A stretch of DNA of 64,000 nucleotides from Nemophila menziesii (taxonomy: Eukaryota; Streptophyta; Magnoliopsida; Boraginales; Hydrophyllaceae), in contig JARWIR010000018.1 in the NCBI GenBank assembly GCA_029959085.1, positions 3,224,001 through 3,288,000 on the forward strand, written 5' to 3'. Shown piece by piece: positions 23,371 to 34,488 of this stretch (position 1 is the first letter of the stretch; every line of letters begins with the position of its first letter). The position numbers and the translations under genes were made by a program. The notes beneath the pieces were generated by a model, which saw only the letters and a list, made by a program, of their open reading frames with translations, made no database searches and was not told the origin of the DNA.

Positions 23371-23385
23371 TTGAGTTGGGGGTCT
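23371..23385 (+). other. E1 polypurine tract
   Basis: TTGAGTTGGGGGTCT abuts the TGATGTCTCC start of the 3' LTR. Confidence 0.85.
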
Positions 23386-24958
23386 TGATGTCTCCCTAAT
23401 TGTTCTTATTTTCGACCCTTGGGAGACATCATTTTTTATGTTTAATTGAATATTTTGATAGACTTTTGAGTTAAAAATGCAATAATCCGAAATTCCTATT
23501 TTATTTCTAGTATTTTTGATTTATTAAACTTTTGCGCGTAATCTTGTGTATTTTAGTGAAAAGTTTGTAGGTTTTGAATATTAGCTAGGAAAGGAAACCG
23601 AGAAGAGAGTCAAAGATCGTGACATGGAGTCAAAGCTTGAAGATAAATCCCGAAAGAATTATATTTTGGAGCTGCAAATCTGGAAAACAGGCCAATGATT
23701 GCTGATTTCTAGGAACTTAAGAGTTGATTTAGCCGCTGACCTTTGAAGAGAATATGTTCCTTATCGAGTTACGGAAATTTAGCAAGTGATTTCAGGTCAA
23801 TCGGAATTATAACAAATCGGCTAGAGCTGTTTTAGTGGAGGTGGTGCAGCAGTTACGGGATTTTGGGCTTAGAAAATGGACTTGAGCTTTTAATTAGTGA
23901 TTTAATTTTAGGTCCAAGGCCTAATTCGTTTTTATTATTATAAAAGGGGCTTTTGACTTCTATTTTCAAAACAACTCATTATTCATAAGCAGAAGCATCA
24001 GAGAGAAGTCAACGAAGGAAGAAGAAGAAAGTTGTAGAGCTGGAGAGTGTCTATATATCCATTCTCAGCCAAATCCAATTCCGGAAATTAGGTTTTATTT
24101 ATTTTTAATTCTGTAAAACATTATGAGTTCTCTTTCTTTTAATTTATTTTTATTTTTAATTAGTATGAGCTAATTTCTTCATAGTACTTGAGAATGCATA
24201 ACGGGTGAATCCCTATTCTGTTGAATCTCATATGTCTGAATTTGGGTTTTCAATAAATTAAATTGAATTGGGTCTTTTACATTTTTCTGTAATTTGAGAT
24301 TATTTACTGTTTTTGGAGTGATCAACTAAGAACAGGTGTTAGTATCTAGGCTATTCCACATATGTGCCGTGTGGATCATCCTGACGGAGGGTTTAGGTAT
24401 GGACTTAATTACTCAATCTAAAATCGAAACTATTTGACTCTGACGAGCTTAGTTAATTTTAGGGCCAATGTGGTAAAATTACTTAATCATTCGAAAGTGG
24501 ATCATATTTACCCTGAAGGGACTAGTGACACTCTAGAATAGCCTTGTAGTCCACCCAGACGGGGGTACACGGAATTTAGAATCCCGACCAATGTAAATTG
24601 ACCAATTTAACCCTTAAACAACATATGTTATGAAATAGAATTCGGAGGATCCCTTGCGTTTCTCAAGTACTGCCTTCTCATATTCGCGTCTTACCTTCAT
24701 TTACTTGCGTTTGATTACTTATTTGCATTTTCTTTATAGTCTTTCATTACTTAGAATTAATACAAACAACCAATCAATCATTATATCTTTTACTTGCTTT
24801 CATAAGTGCAACCATTCATTATTTGATAAGCATTGTAGTTAACCAACCGTCCCTGCGAACGATCATGTTATCACTATTATTACTTGGGACAACCGTACAC
24901 TTGCGGTTGTGGTTCAATTACTTTTTGAATTTATTTTAGAACACACAAAGGACCATCA
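23386..24958 (+). repeat. E1 3' LTR (1573 bp)
   Basis: It starts TGATGTCTCC and ends GGACCATCA. The start forms a 10-bp inverted repeat with GGAGACATCA at 23422-23431. A TATA box, TATAAAAGG, is at 23939-23947. The GACGGAGGG and CTGACGGG-type blocks and the final ACAACCGTACACTTGCGGTTG are shared with the E3 LTR. Confidence 0.9.
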
Positions 24959-25082
24959 ATATCCAACATAAAATATTGAATTTAAATTAAATAATGAAAT
25001 CCCATATTCAAAAAACTATAATTAAAAGGATTAGGGTTCAACCAATAATGCGATTCTCAAGTACTAAATGAAATTAGATCAT
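24959..25082 (-). repeat. LTR X, middle piece (minus strand)
   Basis: Between E1 and E2 lies sequence that reads as an inverted Athila LTR segment: AGGGTTCAACC and GCGATTCTCAAGTACT, compared with ATTCACCC and TTCTCAAGCACT in E3. Its last five bases, ATCAT, are the left target duplicate of E2. Confidence 0.55.
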
Positions 25083-26656
25083 TGATGTCTCCTTATTTGT
25101 CATGAATTAATCCTAGTTGGAGACATCATTTTAGGTGTATTTATTAGAGTAAGAGTCGATTTTCCTACTATTTAGTTCACTTTCCTATTTCTTGTCTTGA
25201 TTTAATTATTTATTATTTTTAGAGCACATTGGGTTTAATTGTTTATTTAAGTGTGAAGCTTTAAAAATATATACAAGAATTTATTAGAGATAAATACCGA
25301 ATCAAGATCAAAAGGTAATAAGGAAAGAATATTTGCATGGAAACTTAGAGGGAAAGAAGGAAAAGATAGGATATGGAAATAAAAAGCTGCCAAGTAAATA
25401 AAAACTTTAACACCCACGACCACAAAAGAGCTTATATCTCAAAATCGGTGAGGAATTTGGAAGTATGGTCTGAAGCAAAGTGATAGATCTTTCTGAGATG
25501 ATGAGTTTCGACTATTGGAACACATCAAATGGATAAGTATTGAAAGAGTTACGGCCAATACATAAACGGGGTTGATTGTTACCTTTACTAGAATTTAGGC
25601 TACGAATTTGAGTTGGGCTAGAAGTGCATTACTTGTCTTCTACTCCAAGAAAACGTTTTAGGGTTCCTCTTACCCTATAAATACAACTTATTATTATTAG
25701 AAAATCATCCTTGGCCAAACCTTAAGCCAAGAGGAAGCTGCAACACAAGAGAAAGAAGTCTAGAAGGAGCAAAACACCATATGTCTTCTTCAACCTTTAA
25801 TTTTGTAATTTCTTCTCTTTCTTTCATTAGTATGAACTAAATAATTTTAGCTTGAGATTTAGCATATATGTATGAACCCAAGTTTTTCTATCTAATTTGG
25901 GATATTAAGGTATTTAACTGAATTCATGTTTTTATTCTCTGTTTATGTGTTTTGATTTATTGACTGTTTCCTTGCTAGTGCACGAGTATAGGATTACCTT
26001 AATAGTAGTTAGATGATCACCTTAGATGGGTGTCTAATTATTGAAACACCACATAACATATAGAATAAGGTTTAGACCTGACAAATCAACCTAACTAGAT
26101 AATCATTAGGGTATGTTTTCACCATTATCACCATGTTTGGAATTGAATTGCTTAGGGCCTTGGTGACGCTTGATAACCCTAGGTTTAGGCTGCCTCATGG
26201 TTGTGCTGTAGCCCCCTTACTCGCTCTCAAGGTCTAAGGTATGGGAATTTAGAATCCTGATTATTGCATATTACATGATTCACCCTTACATGATAGAATA
26301 AACACAACTAGTGGGGATTACTTGCTAATATCTCAGGCTAAACTATCATACTACTTGTTTCTTTCTCTTTTATTTAATTTTCTGTTTTTAATTTATTAGT
26401 TTAATTTTCTTAATCGAAAACCCAATAAAAATCTCTTTAGTATTCAATTTACTTGCGTATTATTTAATCTAACTGTCATATCTGCACTTGAATATTTGCA
26501 TAAGTTCTTCTTAACCTTCGTAGTCTTTGAGCAACGAATTCTACTTATTCATTAAAACTTGCATACGTCTTGTATACTTGCAGAACCGTGCTAGGCTAGG
26601 GTGTCTATTTTTGCACTCATTTATATCATGTTTTTATCACACCTTAGCCGACACCA
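25083..26656 (+). repeat. E2 5' LTR
   Basis: It starts TGATGTCTCC, with GGAGACATCA facing it about 45 bp in, and ends GCCGACACCA. A TATA box, TATAAATA, lies at 25676-25683, preceded by TTTTAGGGTTCC. Confidence 0.92.
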
Positions 26657-26662
26657 AGTTTT

Positions 26663-26680
26663 TGGCGCTGCTACCGGGGA
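26663..26680 (+). other. E2 primer-binding site, tRNA-Asp type
   Basis: TGGCGCTGCTACCGGGGA lies six bases after the LTR end. It differs at two positions from the copy in E3 and E4 and matches the complement of the plant tRNA-Asp 3' end closely. Confidence 0.88.
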
Positions 26681-26778
26681 CTACATCGTTAGTCCTTGTG
26701 CAATTATTTAGTGCTTTATTTCAGTTAGTTCTATTTTACGCTTTTGTCTTTTAGTTTTTGTTTTACAGATTTTTACAG

Positions 26779-27812
26779 ATGGAGAACCCAAGGAGACTTG
26801 AGCTACACATCACGTTTAGAGAGCAACCACGCGGAATCCGCACACCAGAAATCCAAGCCGCTAAATTTAGACCTGATCCAGGGATGATAGCGCAGTTTGC
26901 AAATCATGGACAATTTAGCGGTGCTGCACAACAAGACCCGGTCCGATATATTCAAAAATTCATGCAGATCTGTGATGCTTATATCGTAAAAGGAGTTACA
27001 AGGGAGCAGATATATTACGTTATGTTCCAGTTCTTCTTGACCGGAGGTGGAAGCGATTGGTACGATACCCAACATCTAGACGTTATTCCAGAATGGGACC
27101 AGCTGCAATCTAAATTCCTAGACTGATTCTATCCGGTTAGTAAAAGATTAAAAGATATGATTGAGCTCGAACCGTTTATGCAGGAAGACGGAGAGAGTTT
27201 GGGTGAAGCATGGTTACGATTTAATGAGAAAAAGGCGAGATGTCCATACCATAAATCATCGCCAGAATATTCTTTAACCATATTATATGGAGGACTCAAT
27301 AACGAGTCCAGGGCAAGAGCTGATTTGTTAGGAAACAAATGTTTCGTATTATTAGACCCTACAGAAGCTGAATGTATTATGGAGAATGTTATTGAAACCG
27401 AGAGAAGTTAGCCGGATGAATTAGAAAAAGATGAAGAGACCTTAGACTCTCTAAGGCTCAAAGAGTTAAACCAACAACTTGAGGAATTACGAGAACAAGC
27501 ACCGAAAATAGCTCAGGTAAATCTAGTACATACTTTACCTTCATGACCAGGTTGTGGATCAAAAAGTCATATGTGGGAAAAGTGTATGTTCTAGCCTCAA
27601 CCACCGTTATATCTCAAAGAAACCATTATTCTAATGGTCATTATCAACCTCACGGAAGTTATGCTAGTTAACAACCTCCACACAAACGAAGATGGGTCAA
27701 AAATCAAGAGACAGAGAATCAAACTCGACCCCAGTCGTATAATCCACCACAAACTATTCGTCAACAAGCGCCAATTTATAAACAAGCTTAACAAGAACCA
27801 CCGAAGCATTCA
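26779..27812 (+). pseudogene. E2 gag, N-terminal part, broken
   Basis: It starts at MENPRRLELH, after a doubled TTTTACAGAT. The Gag block is visible as QQDPVRYIQKFMQICDAY and GESLGEAWLRF. A TGA at 27124-27126, a TAG at 27409 and further stops near 27544 and 27592 interrupt it. The zinc knuckle is reduced to GCGSKSHMWEKC. Confidence 0.8.
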
Positions 27813-29534
27813 ATGCAACAGGCTAAACAAGTACAACCTTCAAGTTTGGATTCAAGAATGGCTGATATGATGAAATTAGTTGAAAAGAATATGAAGATGA
27901 GCCAGCAAAGACTCCGAACCCAGTCCAAGGTAATCAAAAATCTCGAGCAGACCTTATCACAAATGGCGAGTGCTTTACAAAATAGACCAAAAGGGCAACT
28001 CCCAAGTGATACTATTTCTCCTCAAGACGATGCCTGTCATGCAGTTGAATTGCGAAGTGGTAAACAATTACCACCACCTAGAAGAGAACCAGAACCAACC
28101 CCTGATCCTGAGAAAGAGGTTGAAGAAAAAGTAGAAGATAAGGTGGAAGAGGTAGTTGAACCGAAGAGTATCCCAGAAAGGACACCAGAACAGAAGAAAA
28201 GCTCAGTGGAACATAATACACGCTCTCCTCTGCCATATCCCTCATGTGTCAAGAAGGACAATCAAAAAGAATTGAAGAAGTTCTACGACATGGTGAGAAA
28301 GCTAGATATTACTATTCCATTTGTTGAAGCCCTCAAAAGAATGCCGAAATATCTGAAATTCATGAAAGACATTCTTTCTAACAAACGAAGCATAAAACCC
28401 GGGGAAACAATTGGATTGCCAGTGGAGTGTAGTGCGATTTGTCAAAACCAGTTACCACCGAAGCTACAAGATCCTGGAAGTTTTACGATTCCCATTGGTA
28501 TTGGAGACAGTTGGACCGGGAGCACATTATGTGATTTGGGCGCGAGTAGCAATCTCATGCCGAAGTCCCTTTTCGAGAAGCTTAATATAGGAGAGGTAGT
28601 ACCTACATCTGTGGTATTACAAATGGCGGATTGCTCCCTCTCTCATCCAGTAGGTAAAATTGAAGATGTTTTAGTTAAAGATGGTACTTTTATATTTCCT
28701 TGTGATTTTATTATTCTTGACTACGACGCGGATAAGAATGTCCCCATCATCTTGGGTAGCCCATTCTTAGCCACGGGGCGTACACTAATAGATGTTAAGA
28801 ATGGTGACTTGATCATGAGGGTCCAAGACAAACATATACGATTCAATGTGTTTAAGGCTATGAAGTTACCAGATACAAAAGATGAATGCTTAAAAATAAA
28901 TGTCATCGACAAAATTTCACAAGAGGTCTTTAATGAAACAAGCCCATATGACAATCTAGAAGAGGCCTTAGCACTTGAATCACCAGAGATAAATAATAAT
29001 ACCACTCGAGAAGTTGCAGCATTTGGATCAAACATACAAGAACAACTTCGTGAATCAGGTTACATTGAACCAATAAAGAAACCATCCATAATATGTCCAC
29101 CTGTTCTCGAAGAAAAACCTCTTCCCGACTATCTACGCTATGCATATCTAGGTACGAATAAAACTTTACCTGTTATTATGTCTGCTAATCTTTCAGGTCC
29201 TCAAGAAGAGAAGCTGCTCCGTGTGCTTCGTGCTAACAAAGAAGCAATTGGATGGACTATTGCCGACATCAAGGGAATTAGTCCATCTGTTTGCAAACAT
29301 AAAATTATTCTTGAGAACGAAGGAGGGCAATCTATAGAAGGAAAAAGAAGACTCATGCCATCTATGAAAGAGGTGGTAAGGAAGGAGGTAATCAAGTTAT
29401 TAGATGCGGGAATTATCTATCCGATTGAAAGCAGTGATTGGATTAGTCTAGTGCAATGTGTTCCAAAGAAAGGTATTACTACTGTCCTTAATGATCAAGG
29501 TGAAGCCATTCCATCAAAAACAGTTGTGGGGTAG
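27813..29534 (+). pseudogene. E2 gag C-terminus, protease and RT start (573 codons open)
   Basis: Gln-rich Gag linker and RPKGQLPSDT come first, then a Glu/Pro-rich stretch. The protease has active site CDLGASSNLMPK (Asp at codon 241) and IILGSPFLATGRTLIDV. The conserved lead into RT follows ([36 protein letters not shown]). The frame ends at TAG 29532-29534, where E1 has a Trp codon (GWRVCMDY). Confidence 0.85.
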
Positions 29535-31474
29535 CGAGTATGCATGGATACCGAAGGCTTAACAAGGTTACAAAGAATAATTAGTTTCTGTTACCTTTTA
29601 TTGATCAGATGCTAGATAAACTTGCTGGGAGAGAGTATTATTGTTTTCTTGACAGATATTCAGGATATAATCAGATTTGTGTGGATCCCCTTGATCAACA
29701 CAAAACAACTTTTACTTGTCCGTTTGGCACCTTTGCTTATAGAAGGATGCCTTTTGGTTTATGCAATGTACCTGCAACGTTCCAGAGGTGCATGCTGGCT
29801 ATATTTTGGGACATGATTGATAAATATTTGGAGGTGTTTATGGATGATTTTTCGGTATTTGGAGATAGTTTTGATGGTTGTTTGAATAATCTAGAGAAAG
29901 TCCTTGTAAGATGTAAAGAAACTGATCTTGTGCTTAACTAGGAGAAGTGTCACTTCATGGTTCAAGAAGGGATTGTGTTAGGACATAAAGTCTCGAAGGC
30001 TGGGATGGAGGTTGATCGTGCTAAAATTGAAGTTATAAAAACCTTGCCATCTCCAGTTTCTGTAAAAGAAGTGAGAAGTTTCTTGGGTCACGCAGGATTT
30101 TACCGAAGGTTTATTAAAGATTTCTTCAAAATCGCCAAGCTGCTTTGTTCTTTACTTGAAAAGGATACTCCTTTTAATTTTACTGACGAATTTCTTCAAG
30201 CGTTTGTGACGATTAAAGAGAAGCTAGTCTCCACGCCAATTGTTATACCTCCAGATTGGAAAGGTCCGTTTGAACTTATGTGCGATGCAAGTGATCACGC
30301 AATGGGTGTTGTGTTAGGACAGAGGAAGGACAAGATCTTTCATTTAATTTATTATGAAAGTAAGACCTTTAACGTTGCCCAGATGAACTATACAGTAACG
30401 GAGAAAGAGATGTTAGCTGTGGTATTTGCTTTTGACGAGTTTCGTTCCTACCTGCTTGGGAAGAAAACTGTTGTATTCACAGATCATTTAGCAATCAAGT
30501 ATCTTATGGAGAAAAAGTATGCTAAGCCGCGTCTTATTAGAAGGGATCTGTTGCTGCAAGAATTTGACATAGATATCCGGGACAAAAAAGGATGCGAAAA
30601 TCAAGTTGCTGATCATTTATCTAGACTCGAAGGATTTGATGCAAACAAATAACCATTATTGGTCAAAGAGGTATTCCTTGATGAACAACTTTTTACTTTT
30701 AAAGATTTGTTTGTTCCCTGGTATGCGAATATAGTTAATTTCCTTGTGAGTGGTGTTCTCCCTACGGATTTCGATTCACAACAACGAAAGAGATTAGTCT
30801 CCAGGGCCAAGTAATTCTTTTGGGATGAACCACACCTCTAGAAAATTTGCGCTGACCAAGTGGTTAGAAGATGTGTGCATGAAAGCAAAATTGATAAGAT
30901 TATAGCAAGTTGTCATGGTTCACCATATGGTGGCCACTTTAAAGGCGATAGAACCGCAGCTAAAGTTCTTCAATCCGGTTTCTTTTTGCCTACCCTACAC
31001 AAAGATTGCCATCAGTTTGTCCAGTCATGTCAAATATGCCAATTTACTGGTAATATATCAAAAAGAGACGAGTTTCCGCTTAACAATATTTTAGAAGTCG
31101 AAATCTTTGATGTATCGGGAATAGATTTCATGGGATCTTTCACCACTTCCCATGACAATCTCTATATTTTGCTAGTTGTAGATTATGTGTCCAAGTGGGT
31201 AGAAGCAGTATCTACACCAAATAATGATGCTCAAACAGTTATAAAATTCATAAAATCACATATATTTTCAAGAAATGGTACAACACGTGTTCTAATCAGT
31301 GATAAAGGTACCCACTTCATTAATGCGCAGTTGAGAGTTACCCTTCGTAAGTTTGGGGTGAGGCACCGCACTTCAACCGGTTATCATCCCCAAACTAACG
31401 GTCAAGCTGAGGTTTCTAACCGAGAAATCAAATCTATTCTTGAAAAGACCGTGAATAGAACGAGGAAAGACTGG
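29535..31474 (+). pseudogene. E2 RT, RNase H and integrase N-terminal two-thirds
   Basis: RT is readable at 29609-29941 with the FMDDFSVFG box. After a TAG at 29939 it continues at 29957 into RNase H ([20 protein letters not shown]). Integrase zinc-binding and core segments are at 30860-31474 ([40 protein letters not shown]). A frameshift near 29545-29600 and stops at 30650, 30812 and 30838 show it is dead. E3 interrupts it after RTRKDW, and it resumes at 45969. Confidence 0.87.
31470..31474. repeat. Target-site duplicate of E3, left
   Basis: ACTGG is repeated at 45964-45968. Both copies are part of the E2 integrase codons. Confidence 0.95.
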
Positions 31475-33037
31475 TGGTGGTCCTTTGTGTGTTCTAAATA
31501 AATGCAATTAATAATCGAACCACAACCGCAAGTGTACAGTTGTCCCAAGTAGTAATAACTGATAAATCAGATTCGTTCCAAGGACGGAATGGTTGATCAC
31601 AATGTCTAACAAATAGTGATTGATGCACTTATGAAAATAAAAGATAATAATATGTTTGTTTGGTTTTTGTTATTAAAGCTAATGAATGAAAGACAATTAC
31701 TAAAATGTAAATAAAAGCTAAGACGCAAGTAAAATGATGTAAAACGCAATATGAGATGTAGCACTTGAGAACGCAAGGATCCTCCCTATCCTATTTCTTA
31801 ACTTATGCTGTTTAAGGGCTAAATTAGTCAATTACAATGGTCGGGATTCTAATTTCCTTATACCCCCGTCAGGGTGGACTATAAGGCGATCCTAAAGTGT
31901 CACTAGTCCCGTCAGGGTAAATATGATCCGCCGTTGGATGATTAAGTGTTATTACCTCATTGGCCCTAGGATTAGCTAAGCTCGTCAGAATCATTAACTT
32001 CTATCCTAGATTGAATAAATGGGTCCGTATTTAAACCCTCCGTCAGGATGATCCAATTGCCACTAATTGGAATAGCCTAAATACTACTACCTGTTCCTAG
32101 TTCATGACGCTAAAAACAGTAAATATTCATAATTTATCGAAAAGAGTAAAAACCCTAATTTAGTTTAATTCAATAAAAACCCAAATTCAACATTCGTTAA
32201 TTAATAAGATTGGGATTCACCCATTGTTTGTTCTCAAGCACTATAGAAAACTTAGCTCATATTAAAATGAAATACGAAATTAAAAGTAATAGAATTCATA
32301 TTGTTTACAAAATTAAAAAGATAAAAGAACCTAATTTCCGGAATCGGAATGACTACGAACGGAGATATAGACCCTCTCCAGCTCTTGTAGCTTCTTCTCC
32401 TTCCTTCAGTTGCTTCTCTCTGGTGTTTTTTTTTCTTGCAAAATGTGAATTGTCTGTAAAATAGAAGTCCAGACCTCTTTTTATAAGCAATAATTCGTTC
32501 TAGGGCTTGGACCAGAAAATAGAATATTAATTAAATGTCCAAGCTCACTTTCTAAGCCCAAAATCCCGTAACTGCTGATACACCTTCACTAAAACGGCTT
32601 TTCCCGATGCGTTATGACTCCGATTGACCTCATTCTAGTTGCTAAAGTTCCGTAACTCGATAAGGAATGATTTCTCTTCAAAGGTCAGCTGCTAAATCAT
32701 CGCTTAAGTACCTCGAAATCAGCAATCTATGGCCTGGAAAATGGATTTTCAGCTCTAAAAATAATATCTTCGGGATTTCTTTTCAAGTCTTGACTCTATC
32801 TTTTGATCTTTGACTTTCTCCTCGGATTCCTCTTCTAGCTAACATCTAAAACCTGTAAAATCTTCACTAAAAATACCAATATTACGTGCAAAAGCTTAAT
32901 AAATCAAAAATGCTAGAAATAAAAGAGGAAAATCATATTATTGCATATTTAGTCCAAAAGTCTATCAAATTGATTAAATAAACACCAAAAATGATGTCTC
33001 CTAAGGGTCGAAAATAAGAACAATTAAGGAGACATCA
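31475..33037 (-). repeat. E3 3' LTR
   Basis: On the plus strand it reads TGGTGGTCCTTTG...GGAGACATCA. The TATA box on the minus strand is TATAAAAAG at 32477-32485. The 10-bp inverted repeat at its promoter-distal end is intact. Confidence 0.94.
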
Positions 33038-33055
33038 AGACCCCCAACTCAAACC
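33038..33055 (-). other. E3 polypurine tract
   Basis: The plus strand AGACCCCCAACTCAAACC is the complement of GGTTTGAGTTGGGGGTCT, which abuts the LTR. Confidence 0.85.
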
Positions 33056-34401
33056 TTTGTCGTCCCGACAAAGCAAAACAAAACAAGGGGTAGAAGTAAA
33101 CGTAAGAACCAATAGAAGCTTAGCAAATAGACCTAAAGCAATTCTAAAGATAAATCTCATATAGCAAAACTTTAAGAACTAACATATACATACACTAATC
33201 ATGCAACATCAAACATAAATAATCTCAATCATAAAATTAAAGTCGCAATGCTTGAAGGTTACACTTGTACTCATATCTGTATGATGGCTATAGGGTGGTC
33301 ATTAATCCTAACTCGCTTTGAACGCTCCACCTAGCATATTCCCTATCAACAGAATTATAAATTCACTATGTACTTAAGAATCAAGAGGTCTTTACGGTTT
33401 AATATTGGCTTAAGGACGGTGTGGATGTATATTTGGTAAATTTGAAGTGAGCTTTTGGCTCTCTCCTCACTTACCATCAACATGTCCTCGAGCTTGAGTT
33501 TACGCTCCAAAATGTTCTTACTCACCCATTTGACGCGCTAATGTTGCGTCCCCAATGTCAACCCAATAACAACTAAGATGATTTCCAAAAATATTCCACT
33601 TTGCCGATTTATTTATTCTTTCTTTCTTTTTATTTTCTTTTTCATTTCTTTTTTCTTTTTTTTTTGTACAAGATACCCATGACCATCGTTTTGATGTGGA
33701 AAGTCATGTCTCTTAAATTTTTTTTTTTTTTTTAAATCCCGGCAAAGGGTTACAAATAATATCATCTACCTTTTTGTGCCTCAATACAAACACATATAAT
33801 CCCTTCCCAATGTATCTTCCCAAATGTGGTCCCACCACCCCAAACTCAAGCTCGAGACAAGTCTCAGGGTTGTGATTCAAGTGCGGGTCATTTGGACATG
33901 CCTAATAATCTAAAGGATAATGGGCTTATATCGTGGCTACCAAAGAAAGGCTTAAGGCTCAAAACTGGGCTAAGACGGATAAAATTTTAATCAGGGATAG
34001 CAAGCTAAAAGGCTTCAAATGGCTAACAAAAAACTGCCCCTATCATTTTCCTAAGTACATAGCTTGTCTTTAGTTCATATCTAGGTGGGTTCTCTACTAA
34101 TTAAGATTTCACGTTCTACACACCAAACATATTCCTTAAGTACAAGTTTACTTCATTTGCATTGTTCATTAATTTTTCCTATCAATTACCTATGTTCGCA
34201 TGCAATTGTAAGTGCGTTCTATATCAATCCCTAAAGTTCACTATTTACTATCATAGATTCATCAAAAGTATGCTTAAAGGGACATTTAAAATCTTCTATA
34301 GTCAAACGCAACTCCGAAAATTATTTTTATTGAAAGCAAATAAAACACATAACACATAAAAACTGGGATGAGGCAACGAACCCCACCCCAAACTCAAAAA
34401 T
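33056..34401 (-). other. E3 3' noncoding region
   Basis: There is no gene. It contains CTTTGCCG (33599) facing CCGGCAAAG (33739-33747) around a T/C-rich tract. PPT-like motifs lie at 33831-33850 and 34381-34398. The block AGTGAGCTTTTGGCTCTCTCC (33447 on) is shared with the other elements. Confidence 0.65.
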
Positions 34402-34421
34402 GAGTCGTGTCCCCACGACTC
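34402..34421 (-). other. E3 conserved hairpin after ORF3
   Basis: GAGTCGTGTCCCCACGACTC has a perfect 8-bp stem and a 4-nt loop. It lies 67 bp beyond the ORF3 stop, as in E1, and in E2 at about 100 bp. Confidence 0.78.
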
Positions 34422-34488
34422 GAAAAGACTCAACGAAATAAAAACAAACTAAACTAACTAAAACGCGAAAGGGATTAGAAAACGTATC

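Larger units (their letters stand above)
14289..24958 (+). mobile_element. Athila-like Ty3/gypsy element E1, 5'-truncated
   Basis: The order is partial gag, protease, RT, RNase H, integrase, palindrome array, ORF3, 3' noncoding region, PPT and a 1573-bp 3' LTR. The 5' LTR, PBS and first part of gag are missing. Homology to E3 starts at AGATGTT (14289), compared with 43930 on the minus strand. E1 sits between two pieces of LTR X, so it inserted there and a deletion later removed its left end with part of X. Confidence 0.9.

Noticed and set aside
26663..26680. tRNA gene near the PBS sites
   Set aside because: Only the 18-nt complement of a tRNA 3' end is present, with no cloverleaf or internal promoter boxes.
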